Origin: Pseudomonas knackmussii B13
Lineage (GTDB): Bacteria; Pseudomonadota; Gammaproteobacteria; Pseudomonadales; Pseudomonadaceae
Direction of reading: 5' to 3'
Assembly (NCBI RefSeq): GCF_000689415.1
Contig: NZ_HG322950.1
Location: forward strand, 744,001-808,000
DNA: 64,000 nt
A model generated the notes under the pieces. That model was given only the letters and a program-made list of their open reading frames with translations, was not told the DNA's origin and searched no databases. Position 1 is the first letter of the stretch; each line of letters opens with the position of its first letter. The translations under genes and the position numbers were made by a program. This document shows positions 56,893-64,000 of the stretch, piece after piece.

Positions 56893-59800
56893 ATGGCCGG
56901 CAAAGAACTCGATCTCGCGCTGCGCATCCGCGCTGACCTCGCCGATGGGCAGAAGGCTCTCGAAGGCCTCGGGCAATCCGTTGTCGACGTCGGCGACTCC
57001 GCGCAGCAAACCAACACACGCCTGGCCGAGACCGGTCGTGCCGTCGACTCCCTGCAGGCTGACAGCGCTGCAGCGGCTACCGCTCTGGTGGCCATCGACA
57101 ACGCTCTGCAGGGAGTTGCTCAAGGTGGCCAGCAGAGCGCGGCGCAGATCGAAGCTACTGCAGCTGCAATAGATGGTCTCGCCTCCGACGGAGCTCAAGC
57201 CGCGGCGGGCCTTTCTGCGGTAGAGAGCGCGCTCCAAGGTGTCGGCCAGAGTGGTCAGCAGAGCGCCGGTCAGGTCACCTCCGCCGCTCTCGCCGTCGAC
57301 AACCTGGCAACCGACAGTGCCGAGGCAACTGCATCTCTTTCGACCGCTCAGGCTGCCCTGCAGGGTGTAGCCCAAGCCGGCCAGCAGAGCGCAGCCGAGA
57401 TCGGTAGTGCTGCGGCTGCGGTTGACGAACTGGGCAGCAGCGGCACCTCCGCGGCGGCGGCGGTGTCGACCATTGAATCGGCTTTGCAGGCGACGACCAC
57501 TGGCGCACAGGCAGCTGCAGCACAGCTCGACCAGATCCTCCAGGTGGTGGTGGACCAGGCGGCCGAGACCAGCCGTCAGCTTGCCACTGTAGGGGAGACT
57601 GCGGACCAGCAGGCAGAGCGCATCCGCGCGATGGTCGCCGCCAGCCTTGAGCAGCAGGCCGCAGTGGATGCTGCCGCCACCAGCAACGAGCAACTCAGCG
57701 CCTCGCTGGCCAACGTCAATGCAAACTGGCAGGAGAATGCTCGAGCGCAGACCGAAGCCGCCAACCTCTACCACAACACTGAGCGTGCGATCGCCCAGCA
57801 GGCCGAGGCAGAACGTCAGGCAGCAGAAGACGCCGCCGCGGCGACCGAGGCACTGCGCGCCCAGGAAGCCGAACTAGGAAAGCTGCTGGGCCAGATCGAC
57901 CCGACGATCCGCGAGCTGGAGCGCCTGGACGACCTGGAGCAACGCCTGCGTGGGTTCCAGGGCAAGCTGCTCGATGCGGAGAGCTTCGACGAGTTCAACG
58001 CCAAACTGCGCGAGCAACGCCAGCGCCTGGACGATTCCAGCAACGGCATGCGCTCCGCCGGGATCTCCGCCGGCCAATACCAGCAGGCCATGCGGCAGCT
58101 GCCCATGCAGCTCACCGACGTCACTACCAGCCTGGCCAGTGGCATGCCGCTCTGGATGGTAGCCATCCAGCAAGGCGGCCAGATCAAGGATTCATTCGGC
58201 GGCGTTGGCAATGCTGCTCGCGCGCTGGTCTCGCTGTTCAACCCGCTGACCGTTGCGATTGCGGCGGTGACCGCTGGCGCCGGCGCCCTGGCACTGGCTT
58301 GGCACCAGGGCAGCGCCGAGGCCGACGAGTACAACAAGGCCCTGATCCTGACCGGCAACTATGCCGGTGTGACGGCTGGCCAGCTCGCTGCGCTGGCGCG
58401 CGAGATGGATGGGCTGCGCGATGTCTCGCAGGGCAGTGCTGCGGCAGCACTGACCGAGGTGGCAGCCAGCGGCAAGTTCGCGGGTGACCAGATCAAGCTG
58501 GTGGCCGTGGCGGCCGAGCAGATGCGCGTGGCCACCGGAAAGGCCGTCTCCGAGACCGTCGCCGAGTTTGCCGACCTGGCGAAGGACCCGATCACCGCCA
58601 TCCTCAAGCTCAACGAGACCCAGCACTTCCTGACTGCCACGCAGCTGGAGCAGATCCGCACTCTGCAGTTGCAACAGGGCGAACAGGCCGCCGCCACCGA
58701 GGCCATGCGTGTCTATGCGGCGATGATCGCCGACCGTGCCCCGCAGATCACCCAGAACCTCAGCTCGATTGAGCGAGCCTGGCGCGAGATCAAAACGGCC
58801 GCAGTTGAAAGCTGGGATGGCGTGGTCAATCTGTTCCGTCCGACCGGCGACGCCCAGCGCATCACCGAGCTGACTACCAAGATCGCCTATCTGAAGAGCA
58901 CTCTGGGTACCGGGTTTGAACCCTCGGCCGACACCCAGCAGCAGATCGACCAGCTCAGCAGCCAGCTGGAGGCCCTGCAGAAGAAACAGCAGGCCGCGGC
59001 CGAGGCTTCCAAGAACACCGTCGACTCGGCAGCCGAGGCCAAGCGCCAGGCTGCCGCCGACTCCTTCATCAAGTCCGCCGAGGCTCAGGTGGAGAGCCTG
59101 TCGAAGCTGACCGAAACCGAGAAGGCGCACCAGGTGATGCAGCAGCAGGGCATCGCCGAAACGAGCAGCCAGGGCCAGGCCATGCTCGCCGCCGCCAAGG
59201 CCGCCGACGAGAAGAAGGCTGCGGTCGACGCCGCCACCAAGGCTGAGCGCGACCACGAAGCCGCGCAGCGCAAATCCCGCCAGGAAGCGGAGGCAGCCGC
59301 TCGCCAGGCCAAGCAATCGGCCGATCAGCAGGAGAACTTCGTCCGTGGCCTGGAACGCCAGGCCGCAACCCAGGGCCAGTCGACGTCCGAGACCCGTGCC
59401 TACGACCTGGCCGAAAAGGGGCTGACCGGCACCCTGCGCGCTCGCGCCGAGGCGGCGCTGGCTGTCCTCGCCGCAGACGAGCAGAAGCGCCAGGCTGACG
59501 CAGACGCCAAGCAACTGGCCAACGCCCAGGTCCAGCTCCTCGATGCACAGGGGCAACAGGCAGCGGCGGCCAGCCTCAAGATCGAGCAGCAGTATGGTGA
59601 GCTGCTGAAGCGCCTGCAGGCCCGCAGCGACACCGCCGGCGCCGACCTGGTGCAGCGCCTGATCAACGTCAGCCAGGCCAAGGCCCAGCTCGACCAGGTC
59701 AGCAGTGAAATCGAACGCCTGTTCTCCGACCAATCCCGACAGGAGCAGTCGGTCCAGGCTCAGCAACAGGCTGGTCTGATCAGCGAGCTGGGGGCTCGCC

Positions 59801-61089
59801 AGCAGCTGCTCGATCTCCACAAGGCGACGGCCGACCAGGTAGAGAAGCTGCTGCCGCAGATGCAGGCGCTGGCAGAGGCAACCGGAAACCCGGATGCGAT
59901 CGAGCGCGTGAAGGACCTGCAGACGCGCTTGCAGGAGCTTCAGGCCACCAGCAACCAGTGGCAGCAGTCCCTGCAAAAGGGCTTCGAGAATGGCCTGCAA
60001 GGTGCTCTGGAGGGCCTGGCTACTGGCACGGAGAACCTGAAGGAAGCCGCTGTGAGCTTCCTGCAGGATATTTCTCGGAGCATGGCCAGCCTTGCATCGC
60101 AGACGCTGGCCCAGATGGCATCGGACAGGCTGACAAACCTCTTCAACGGCGAATCCAGCAGCGCTTCTATGACTGCAGGTGCGGCAGCAGTCTCCACCTC
60201 TGCGACGCAGCTGTCGGCTGCAGGTGCCTCGCTGGTGACGGGAGCTGCTGCAATTTCTACTGCGGCGGCCGCCCTAGCTGCCGCGTCCGGGAGCAAAGGC
60301 GCCGGCGGCGCAGCCGCTGGTGTAGCCGGCGACGGCATTCAGGGCATCGTCGACAACTATGGCGCGCCGAGCGATGTGGTCAGTTGGCCCGGTGCCGATG
60401 CCACCCAGGCCACGGCCGAGGCGATCGGCAGCGCCACCAGCGAGGGCGCCGCGGCGATGGGGGATGCGATCACCTCGGCGTCTACCGCCGGTAGCGGGAC
60501 GTTCTCCGACGCGCTGGGTTCGATCTTCAGCAACGGCGCCGACCTGTTCAGCGGACTGTTTGGGAGCTTGTCCAGTAGCGGCGGCGGAGCGGGCATGTCC
60601 TCGATCTTCGGCTCGATCTTCGGCAGCGGAGCAGGTGCCGCCGGCGCCGCTGCAGTCATGGTCGCTACGGGTGGTCATATCCTCGGGCCAGGCACAGGTA
60701 CCAGCGACTCCATCCCGGCGATGCTCTCCAACTATGAGTACGTCACCCGCGCCGCGGTGGTTCAGCAGCCTGGCGCGCTGGACTTTCTCCACGACTTCAA
60801 CGCTCGCGGGATGTCCGCCTTGGGTGACTGGGGGCGCATCTTCCACCACGCCACTGGCGGCCTGGCAGGCGTACCGGCGCCCGCTATGCCGTCACCGACA
60901 ATGCCTACTGGTGGCGTCGCAGATCCGCTAAGGAACCTCGCGGCCAACATGACGACCCGCCTGCGCATCATCAACGCCCAGGACCCCGAGGACGCAGTGC
61001 GCCGGCAGGCAGCCACTCCCGCGTTCGAGAAGGCGATCCTCAACATCATCGGGAGCAACCCGACCGCGGTGAAGGAGCTGCTGGGATGA
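56893..61089 (+). CDS. Tail length tape measure protein
   Basis: 1398 residues; sets tail length. The N-terminal 210 residues contain at least three tandem 42-residue repeats, each starting ALQGV and containing GQQSA. A TMP_2-like region follows (MPLWMVAIQQGGQIKDSFGGVGN), with hydrophobic segments at about 430-480. Long Gln/Ala coiled coils and a Gly/Ser/Ala-rich hydrophobic part come before the C-terminus (GGHILGPGTGTSDSIPAMLS). It overlaps the next gene by four bases. Confidence 0.93.
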   Translation: MAGKELDLALRIRADLADGQKALEGLGQSVVDVGDSAQQTNTRLAETGRAVDSLQADSAAAATALVAIDNALQGVAQGGQQSAAQIEATAAAIDGLASDGAQAAAGLSAVESALQGVGQSGQQSAGQVTSAALAVDNLATDSAEATASLSTAQAALQGVAQAGQQSAAEIGSAAAAVDELGSSGTSAAAAVSTIESALQATTTGAQAAAAQLDQILQVVVDQAAETSRQLATVGETADQQAERIRAMVAASLEQQAAVDAAATSNEQLSASLANVNANWQENARAQTEAANLYHNTERAIAQQAEAERQAAEDAAAATEALRAQEAELGKLLGQIDPTIRELERLDDLEQRLRGFQGKLLDAESFDEFNAKLREQRQRLDDSSNGMRSAGISAGQYQQAMRQLPMQLTDVTTSLASGMPLWMVAIQQGGQIKDSFGGVGNAARALVSLFNPLTVAIAAVTAGAGALALAWHQGSAEADEYNKALILTGNYAGVTAGQLAALAREMDGLRDVSQGSAAAALTEVAASGKFAGDQIKLVAVAAEQMRVATGKAVSETVAEFADLAKDPITAILKLNETQHFLTATQLEQIRTLQLQQGEQAAATEAMRVYAAMIADRAPQITQNLSSIERAWREIKTAAVESWDGVVNLFRPTGDAQRITELTTKIAYLKSTLGTGFEPSADTQQQIDQLSSQLEALQKKQQAAAEASKNTVDSAAEAKRQAAADSFIKSAEAQVESLSKLTETEKAHQVMQQQGIAETSSQGQAMLAAAKAADEKKAAVDAATKAERDHEAAQRKSRQEAEAAARQAKQSADQQENFVRGLERQAATQGQSTSETRAYDLAEKGLTGTLRARAEAALAVLAADEQKRQADADAKQLANAQVQLLDAQGQQAAAASLKIEQQYGELLKRLQARSDTAGADLVQRLINVSQAKAQLDQVSSEIERLFSDQSRQEQSVQAQQQAGLISELGARQQLLDLHKATADQVEKLLPQMQALAEATGNPDAIERVKDLQTRLQELQATSNQWQQSLQKGFENGLQGALEGLATGTENLKEAAVSFLQDISRSMASLASQTLAQMASDRLTNLFNGESSSASMTAGAAAVSTSATQLSAAGASLVTGAAAISTAAAALAAASGSKGAGGAAAGVAGDGIQGIVDNYGAPSDVVSWPGADATQATAEAIGSATSEGAAAMGDAITSASTAGSGTFSDALGSIFSNGADLFSGLFGSLSSSGGGAGMSSIFGSIFGSGAGAAGAAAVMVATGGHILGPGTGTSDSIPAMLSNYEYVTRAAVVQQPGALDFLHDFNARGMSALGDWGRIFHHATGGLAGVPAPAMPSPTMPTGGVADPLRNLAANMTTRLRIINAQDPEDAVRRQAATPAFEKAILNIIGSNPTAVKELLG

Positions 61090-62285
61090 GCTTCGTTACC
61101 GGCGCAACTCCGATCTGGCCGGTGCCGCCGGACTGGGCGGACGGTGTCAGGGAAACCCTCGACTGGCTCACCAACTACCTACCAGCCCGCAATGGCCGCG
61201 CGCAGAAGCGCGAGCTGCGCCAGGCTCCGCGGCGCAGTATCGAATTCACGGTGATCAGCGACGAGCAGGGGCGCCGGGTGGCCGATGCCATCCTCAACGA
61301 CGCCGGCGGGAAGTACTGGCTGCTGCCGATTTGGCACGACGTGCAACTACTCAGCTCACCACTGGCCAGCGGTTCCAGCTTGATCACCTGTGCGCCGGCC
61401 GGGCGCGATTTCCGAGCCGATGGCCAGGCGCTGCTGTGGAACGCGATCAACGACTGGGCCGTCCTCGATGTCGACGAGGTGGTCGAGGGTGCTTTGGTGC
61501 TCAAGGCCTCAACCACACGCACCTGGCCGGCAGGGACTCGCCTGTACCCGCTGCGCCTGGCGCACCTGGTCGAGCAGCCCCAGGAGACCACCTGGACCGA
61601 TGAGTCCGGGACCAGGTCCATCCAGATGCTGATCGACGAGCCCTGCGACTGGACAGCAGCGCTGCCGACGGCCACCTATCGCGGCGTGACAGTCTTGGAG
61701 ATGCGCCCAGACCAGGGCGACGACCTGCAGCAGACCTACACCCGGCTGCAGGAGGTCGTCGACGTTGGTACCGACCTGGTCACCTTGTTCGACTGGGGCG
61801 GCCGGGCCTTTCGCGAGGCATCGGTGACTTGGCTGGCCTATGGCGTCGAGGCGAACAACGAGCTGCGCTCGCTGCTGTATGGACTGCGTGGCCGCATGCA
61901 GACCCTATGGGTGCCGACCTGGAACAACGACCTCAAGGTCGCCAACGACATCTCGGCCACCACTACCCATATCACTGTGGAGTGGGCTGGCTACACGGTC
62001 TTCGGTCGCATGCAGCCGAACCGTCGCGACATCCGCATCGAGCTGCTCGATGGCACCGTCTTCTATCGCCGCATCACCGCATCCCAAGAGGACGGCGATA
62101 GCGAAGTGCTGACTGTCGACTCCGCGCTGGGCGTGCTGGTCCAGCGCCTGCAGATCCGCCAGGTCAGCTTCCTGGTTCTGGCTGAGCAGTCGAGCGATAC
62201 CGCCGAGCTGCAGCACGACGCCGACATCGAGGGCCTGACCCACCTCACCACCAGCTTCATCGGAGTTCGAAACGATGACATCTGA
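61086..62285 (+). CDS. Minor tail protein, distal tail type
   Basis: 399 residues directly after the tape measure gene. The start SFVTGATPIWPVPPDWADGV and the RRSIEFTVISDEQGRRV region are seen in B3/D3112-type tail proteins. It probably forms part of the baseplate. No enzymatic motif. Confidence 0.72.
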   Translation: MSFVTGATPIWPVPPDWADGVRETLDWLTNYLPARNGRAQKRELRQAPRRSIEFTVISDEQGRRVADAILNDAGGKYWLLPIWHDVQLLSSPLASGSSLITCAPAGRDFRADGQALLWNAINDWAVLDVDEVVEGALVLKASTTRTWPAGTRLYPLRLAHLVEQPQETTWTDESGTRSIQMLIDEPCDWTAALPTATYRGVTVLEMRPDQGDDLQQTYTRLQEVVDVGTDLVTLFDWGGRAFREASVTWLAYGVEANNELRSLLYGLRGRMQTLWVPTWNNDLKVANDISATTTHITVEWAGYTVFGRMQPNRRDIRIELLDGTVFYRRITASQEDGDSEVLTVDSALGVLVQRLQIRQVSFLVLAEQSSDTAELQHDADIEGLTHLTTSFIGVRNDDI

Positions 62286-63093
62286 GAGCCGTGAATCCTC
62301 CTGGGATCAGGGTAAGCCGGTCGCGTTCTTCCGCTTCACCCGGAAGACCCGCAACTGGTTCTACACCAGCAGCGATCGCGACGAAGTACTCCTCGGCGAC
62401 ACCTACCTCCGCGCGTCGATCTCGCGCACGGCCATCCGCCAGGGCAGCGAGCGTGCTCGGCTGAACATCACCATCACGCTGCCGAGCACCTTGCCTGTCG
62501 CCGAGAATTGGCGCCCGTACCCATCGATCGACCCGATCGCCGTCACCTGTTTCATTCGCCACGTCGGCGAGGACGATGCCCTGGTCGACTGGGTGGGCCG
62601 GGTAACTGCCCCGAAGTTCCTGGGTGCCACCCTAGAACTGACCTGCGAGCCGACTCAGACGCGGGCCAAGAAAATGGGCGAGCAGCGCGCCTGGCAGCGC
62701 GGGTGCGGCCTGGAGCTGTACTCGCAGGGGCCGGGGCTCTGCAACGTCGACCGTAGTCTTCACGCGGTGGCAGCCACCATCACCGCAGTCGATCGCCTCA
62801 ATGTCACTGCCCTGGAGTTCGGCTTGGTGGCGAACCGGCGACTGGCCGGCGGGTATATCGAATGGGCCGAGCCTGATGGGCTGATGGAGTACCGGACGAT
62901 CAAGCAACACAACGGCTCGGTCATCACGCTCGACTACGGCGCCGCCGACCTGCTCGCCGGCAAGGCGATCACGGCCTATCCCGGCTGCGCACATACCTGG
63001 TCCGATTGCGCCTATTTCGGAACCCGAGATCGGTACGGCGGCGACATCTATATGCCTGTCCAGAACCCGTACAGCGGCGATCCGGTGTGGTGA
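62275..63093 (+). CDS. Tail-tip protein, BR0599/DUF2163 type
   Basis: 272 residues. Typical are KPVAFFRFTRKTRNWFYTSSDRD, AKKMGEQRAWQRGCG and the C-terminal YPGCAHTWSDCAYFG with two conserved cysteines. These proteins correspond to the tail-hub component (L-like) of siphoviruses. Overlaps the upstream gene by 11 bp. Confidence 0.82.
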   Translation: MTSESRESSWDQGKPVAFFRFTRKTRNWFYTSSDRDEVLLGDTYLRASISRTAIRQGSERARLNITITLPSTLPVAENWRPYPSIDPIAVTCFIRHVGEDDALVDWVGRVTAPKFLGATLELTCEPTQTRAKKMGEQRAWQRGCGLELYSQGPGLCNVDRSLHAVAATITAVDRLNVTALEFGLVANRRLAGGYIEWAEPDGLMEYRTIKQHNGSVITLDYGAADLLAGKAITAYPGCAHTWSDCAYFGTRDRYGGDIYMPVQNPYSGDPVW

Positions 63094-63103
63094 GGGCCTG
63101 AGC

Positions 63104-63325
63104 ATGTGGGTACAGATCGCAATCCTCGTCGTTTCCGCGCTCATCAACTACGCCACCCGATCGAAGCCAACCAAGCCCGAGCCGCAGGAAGTCACCACGC
63201 CCACCGCCGAGGAGGGCAAGAAGCTACGCAAGGTGTACGGCACCGTCTGGGTGGATGACGCCCAGGTGCTGGGCTTCAAGAAGATGGGTACTGACCCTAT
63301 CCAGACCAAAGGAGGCAAGAAGTGA
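63104..63325 (+). CDS. Small tail-module protein with N-terminal membrane helix
   Basis: 73 residues: one hydrophobic helix (about 3-17) then a charged region (KKLRKVYGTVWVDDAQVLGFKKMG). The tail-tip assembly role is inferred from position. Overlaps the next gene by four bases. Confidence 0.62.
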   Translation: MWVQIAILVVSALINYATRSKPTKPEPQEVTTPTAEEGKKLRKVYGTVWVDDAQVLGFKKMGTDPIQTKGGKK

Positions 63326-63534
63326 TCGTCACGCTCGCGCATCTGCGCTCCATTCCGGGCTACGGCCCGAAGCCAGGGTTCTGCGCAAGTGGTAGCCGGG
63401 CCTTCTTCAAACGTCACGGCCTGGATTGGGACACCTTCCGGCGCGAGGGCATCGCAGCCGAGGAACTGGCAGGCACCGGCGACGCCCTGGCGATCGCCTT
63501 GGTCGAGTGGGCTCGTAAGGTAGAGAGTGCATGA
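63322..63534 (+). CDS. Small tail-module protein, 70 residues
   Basis: MIVTLAHLRSIPGYGPKPGFCASG ... ARKVESA; a compact protein commonly found just before the tail-tip host-specificity gene in B3-like phages. Function unknown. Overlaps the next gene by four bases. Confidence 0.62.
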   Translation: MIVTLAHLRSIPGYGPKPGFCASGSRAFFKRHGLDWDTFRREGIAAEELAGTGDALAIALVEWARKVESA

Positions 63535-64000
63535 GCAGCGGCAGCAAGAAGCAGACGGTCGGGTACTGGTACCGCATCCTCGGCCACTATGGGCTCAGCA
63601 AGGGGCCAGTGGACGCCTTCCTGGAGTTGCGCGGTGGCGATCGCACTGCCTGGAAGGGGCTCCTCCAAGCCAGCGGGCGTATCCATGTGGCTGCCAAGAA
63701 CCTCTGGGGTGGCAAGAAGTCCGAGGGCGGCCTGGAAGGCGACATGGACCTGATGTTCGGCGAGGCCGATCAGGCGCCCAACGACTACCTCACAGCCAAC
63801 CTCGGCGAGCAGCCGGCGTATCGCGGCAAGTTCACTGCAGTGTGGCGGGGTGGGATCTATGGGGCGATGAACCCCTATCCGAAGACCCTGGCCTTCAAGT
63901 TCCGGCGCATCCTCAAAGGCTGGGACAACGATACGCCCTGGTACCCAGAAAAAGCGCCGATTCCGCTGGTGCCGGCTGAGCCGATGGCTCTCTACTTTGC
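63531..64000 (+). CDS. Tail-tip / central fibre protein, 3'-truncated by window edge
   Basis: The visible 156 residues (KKQTVGYWYRILGHYGLSKGPVDAFLELRGGDRTAWKG, LEGDMDLMFGEADQAPNDYL) match the N-terminal region of large B3-type tail-tip proteins, the equivalent of lambda J. The frame is open at the window end. It would determine receptor binding. Confidence 0.78.
   Translation, partial: MSSGSKKQTVGYWYRILGHYGLSKGPVDAFLELRGGDRTAWKGLLQASGRIHVAAKNLWGGKKSEGGLEGDMDLMFGEADQAPNDYLTANLGEQPAYRGKFTAVWRGGIYGAMNPYPKTLAFKFRRILKGWDNDTPWYPEKAPIPLVPAEPMALYF

Larger units (their letters stand above)
29507..64000. mobile_element. Mu-like (B3-type) transposable prophage, left end and about 34.5 kb
   Basis: The left end is placed at the TG at 29507, where the ladS reading frame changes to unrelated sequence; Mu-type ends begin with TG. 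The contents are a DDE transposase, MuB-like ATPase, GemA, Mor, a repressor, Mu-type head genes, and a non-contractile tail module with a long tape measure. The early genes run toward the left end, opposite to phage Mu but as I recall for Pseudomonas phage B3. No frameshifts were noticed in the essential genes seen. The right end and the host duplication are outside the window. Confidence 0.92.

Noticed and set aside
57109..57486. Tandem repeat as a CRISPR-like array or satellite
   Set aside because: The units are 126 bp, in frame and protein-coding, so they are protein repeats of the tape measure gene.
58192..60000. 602-codon minus-strand frame inside the tape measure gene
   Set aside because: Leu/Gly-rich shadow of the Gln/Ala-rich coiled-coil codons.
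1..64000. CRISPR arrays, tRNA or rRNA genes
   Set aside because: No regularly spaced direct repeats and no tRNA- or rRNA-like stretches were noticed; the prophage sits in a protein gene, as expected for random transposition, not in a tRNA.

Overview
The window reads as a Pseudomonas chromosome close to the P. aeruginosa group. Base composition is GC-rich, and the order nadD-rsfS-rlmH-mrdA-rodA-mltB(sltB1)-rlpA-dacA(dacC)-ybeD-lipB-lipA, then arfA-holA-lptE-leuS, lnt-corC-ybeY-ybeZ-miaB, hemL-thiE-thiD and ladS is the conserved P. aeruginosa order as I remember it. These assignments rest on sequence recognition; no database search was possible.

Layout. From 1 to 9.9 kb a rightward block holds NAD synthesis (nadD), ribosome functions (rsfS, rlmH), the elongasome pair PBP2/RodA, three peptidoglycan enzymes (MltB-type, RlpA, DacA) and lipoate attachment/synthesis (ybeD, lipB, lipA). 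It ends at a strong bidirectional terminator. From 10 to 16 kb a leftward block holds a second MltB-type lipoprotein transglycosylase, the tiny ribosome-rescue gene arfA, holA, lptE and leuS. Two rightward genes follow (a zinc-ribbon protein and an ElyC/YdcF-like envelope protein). A leftward lnt / corC-ybeY-ybeZ-miaB block comes next, interrupted between corC and lnt by an IS110-family element that sits inside a REP palindrome. Its non-coding leader carries an apparent bridge RNA whose two guides match the two halves of the target. After a DUF1820 gene and a Sel1 protein come hemL, thiE and thiD, then the first 343 codons of the hybrid sensor kinase gene ladS.

From 29,507 to the end of the window lies a Mu-like transposable prophage of the B3 type, inserted in ladS. 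Its first bases (TGA...) supply the stop codon of the broken ladS. Its early region runs leftward toward the left end: regulators, a DDE transposase (MuA-like), an AAA+ ATPase (MuB-like), DUF3164, an HNH protein, GemA and Mor. A divergent XRE-type repressor at 39.9 kb is preceded by two matching inverted-repeat operators. A small accessory cluster follows (a C-terminally membrane-anchored protein, a lipoprotein, a hypothetical). Then come the rightward late genes: holin, lytic transglycosylase endolysin, overlapping Rz/Rz1 spanins, Mu gp25/26/27-like proteins, large terminase, portal, gpF-like protein with a possible nuclease tail, gpG, protease with nested scaffold, decoration and capsid proteins. 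After the capsid gene sits an Acb2-type anti-CBASS sponge, followed by gp36/gp37-like proteins, tail tube, a frameshifted tail chaperone pair, a 1398-residue tape measure protein with internal repeats, and tail-tip proteins. The window ends inside a tail-tip gene, so the prophage right end and the rest of ladS are not seen.

How it fits together: the prophage is a complete-looking siphovirus-type transposable phage as far as it is visible, with an anti-defence gene in its structural operon. Its insertion should inactivate LadS, a regulator of the biofilm/virulence switch in P. aeruginosa.
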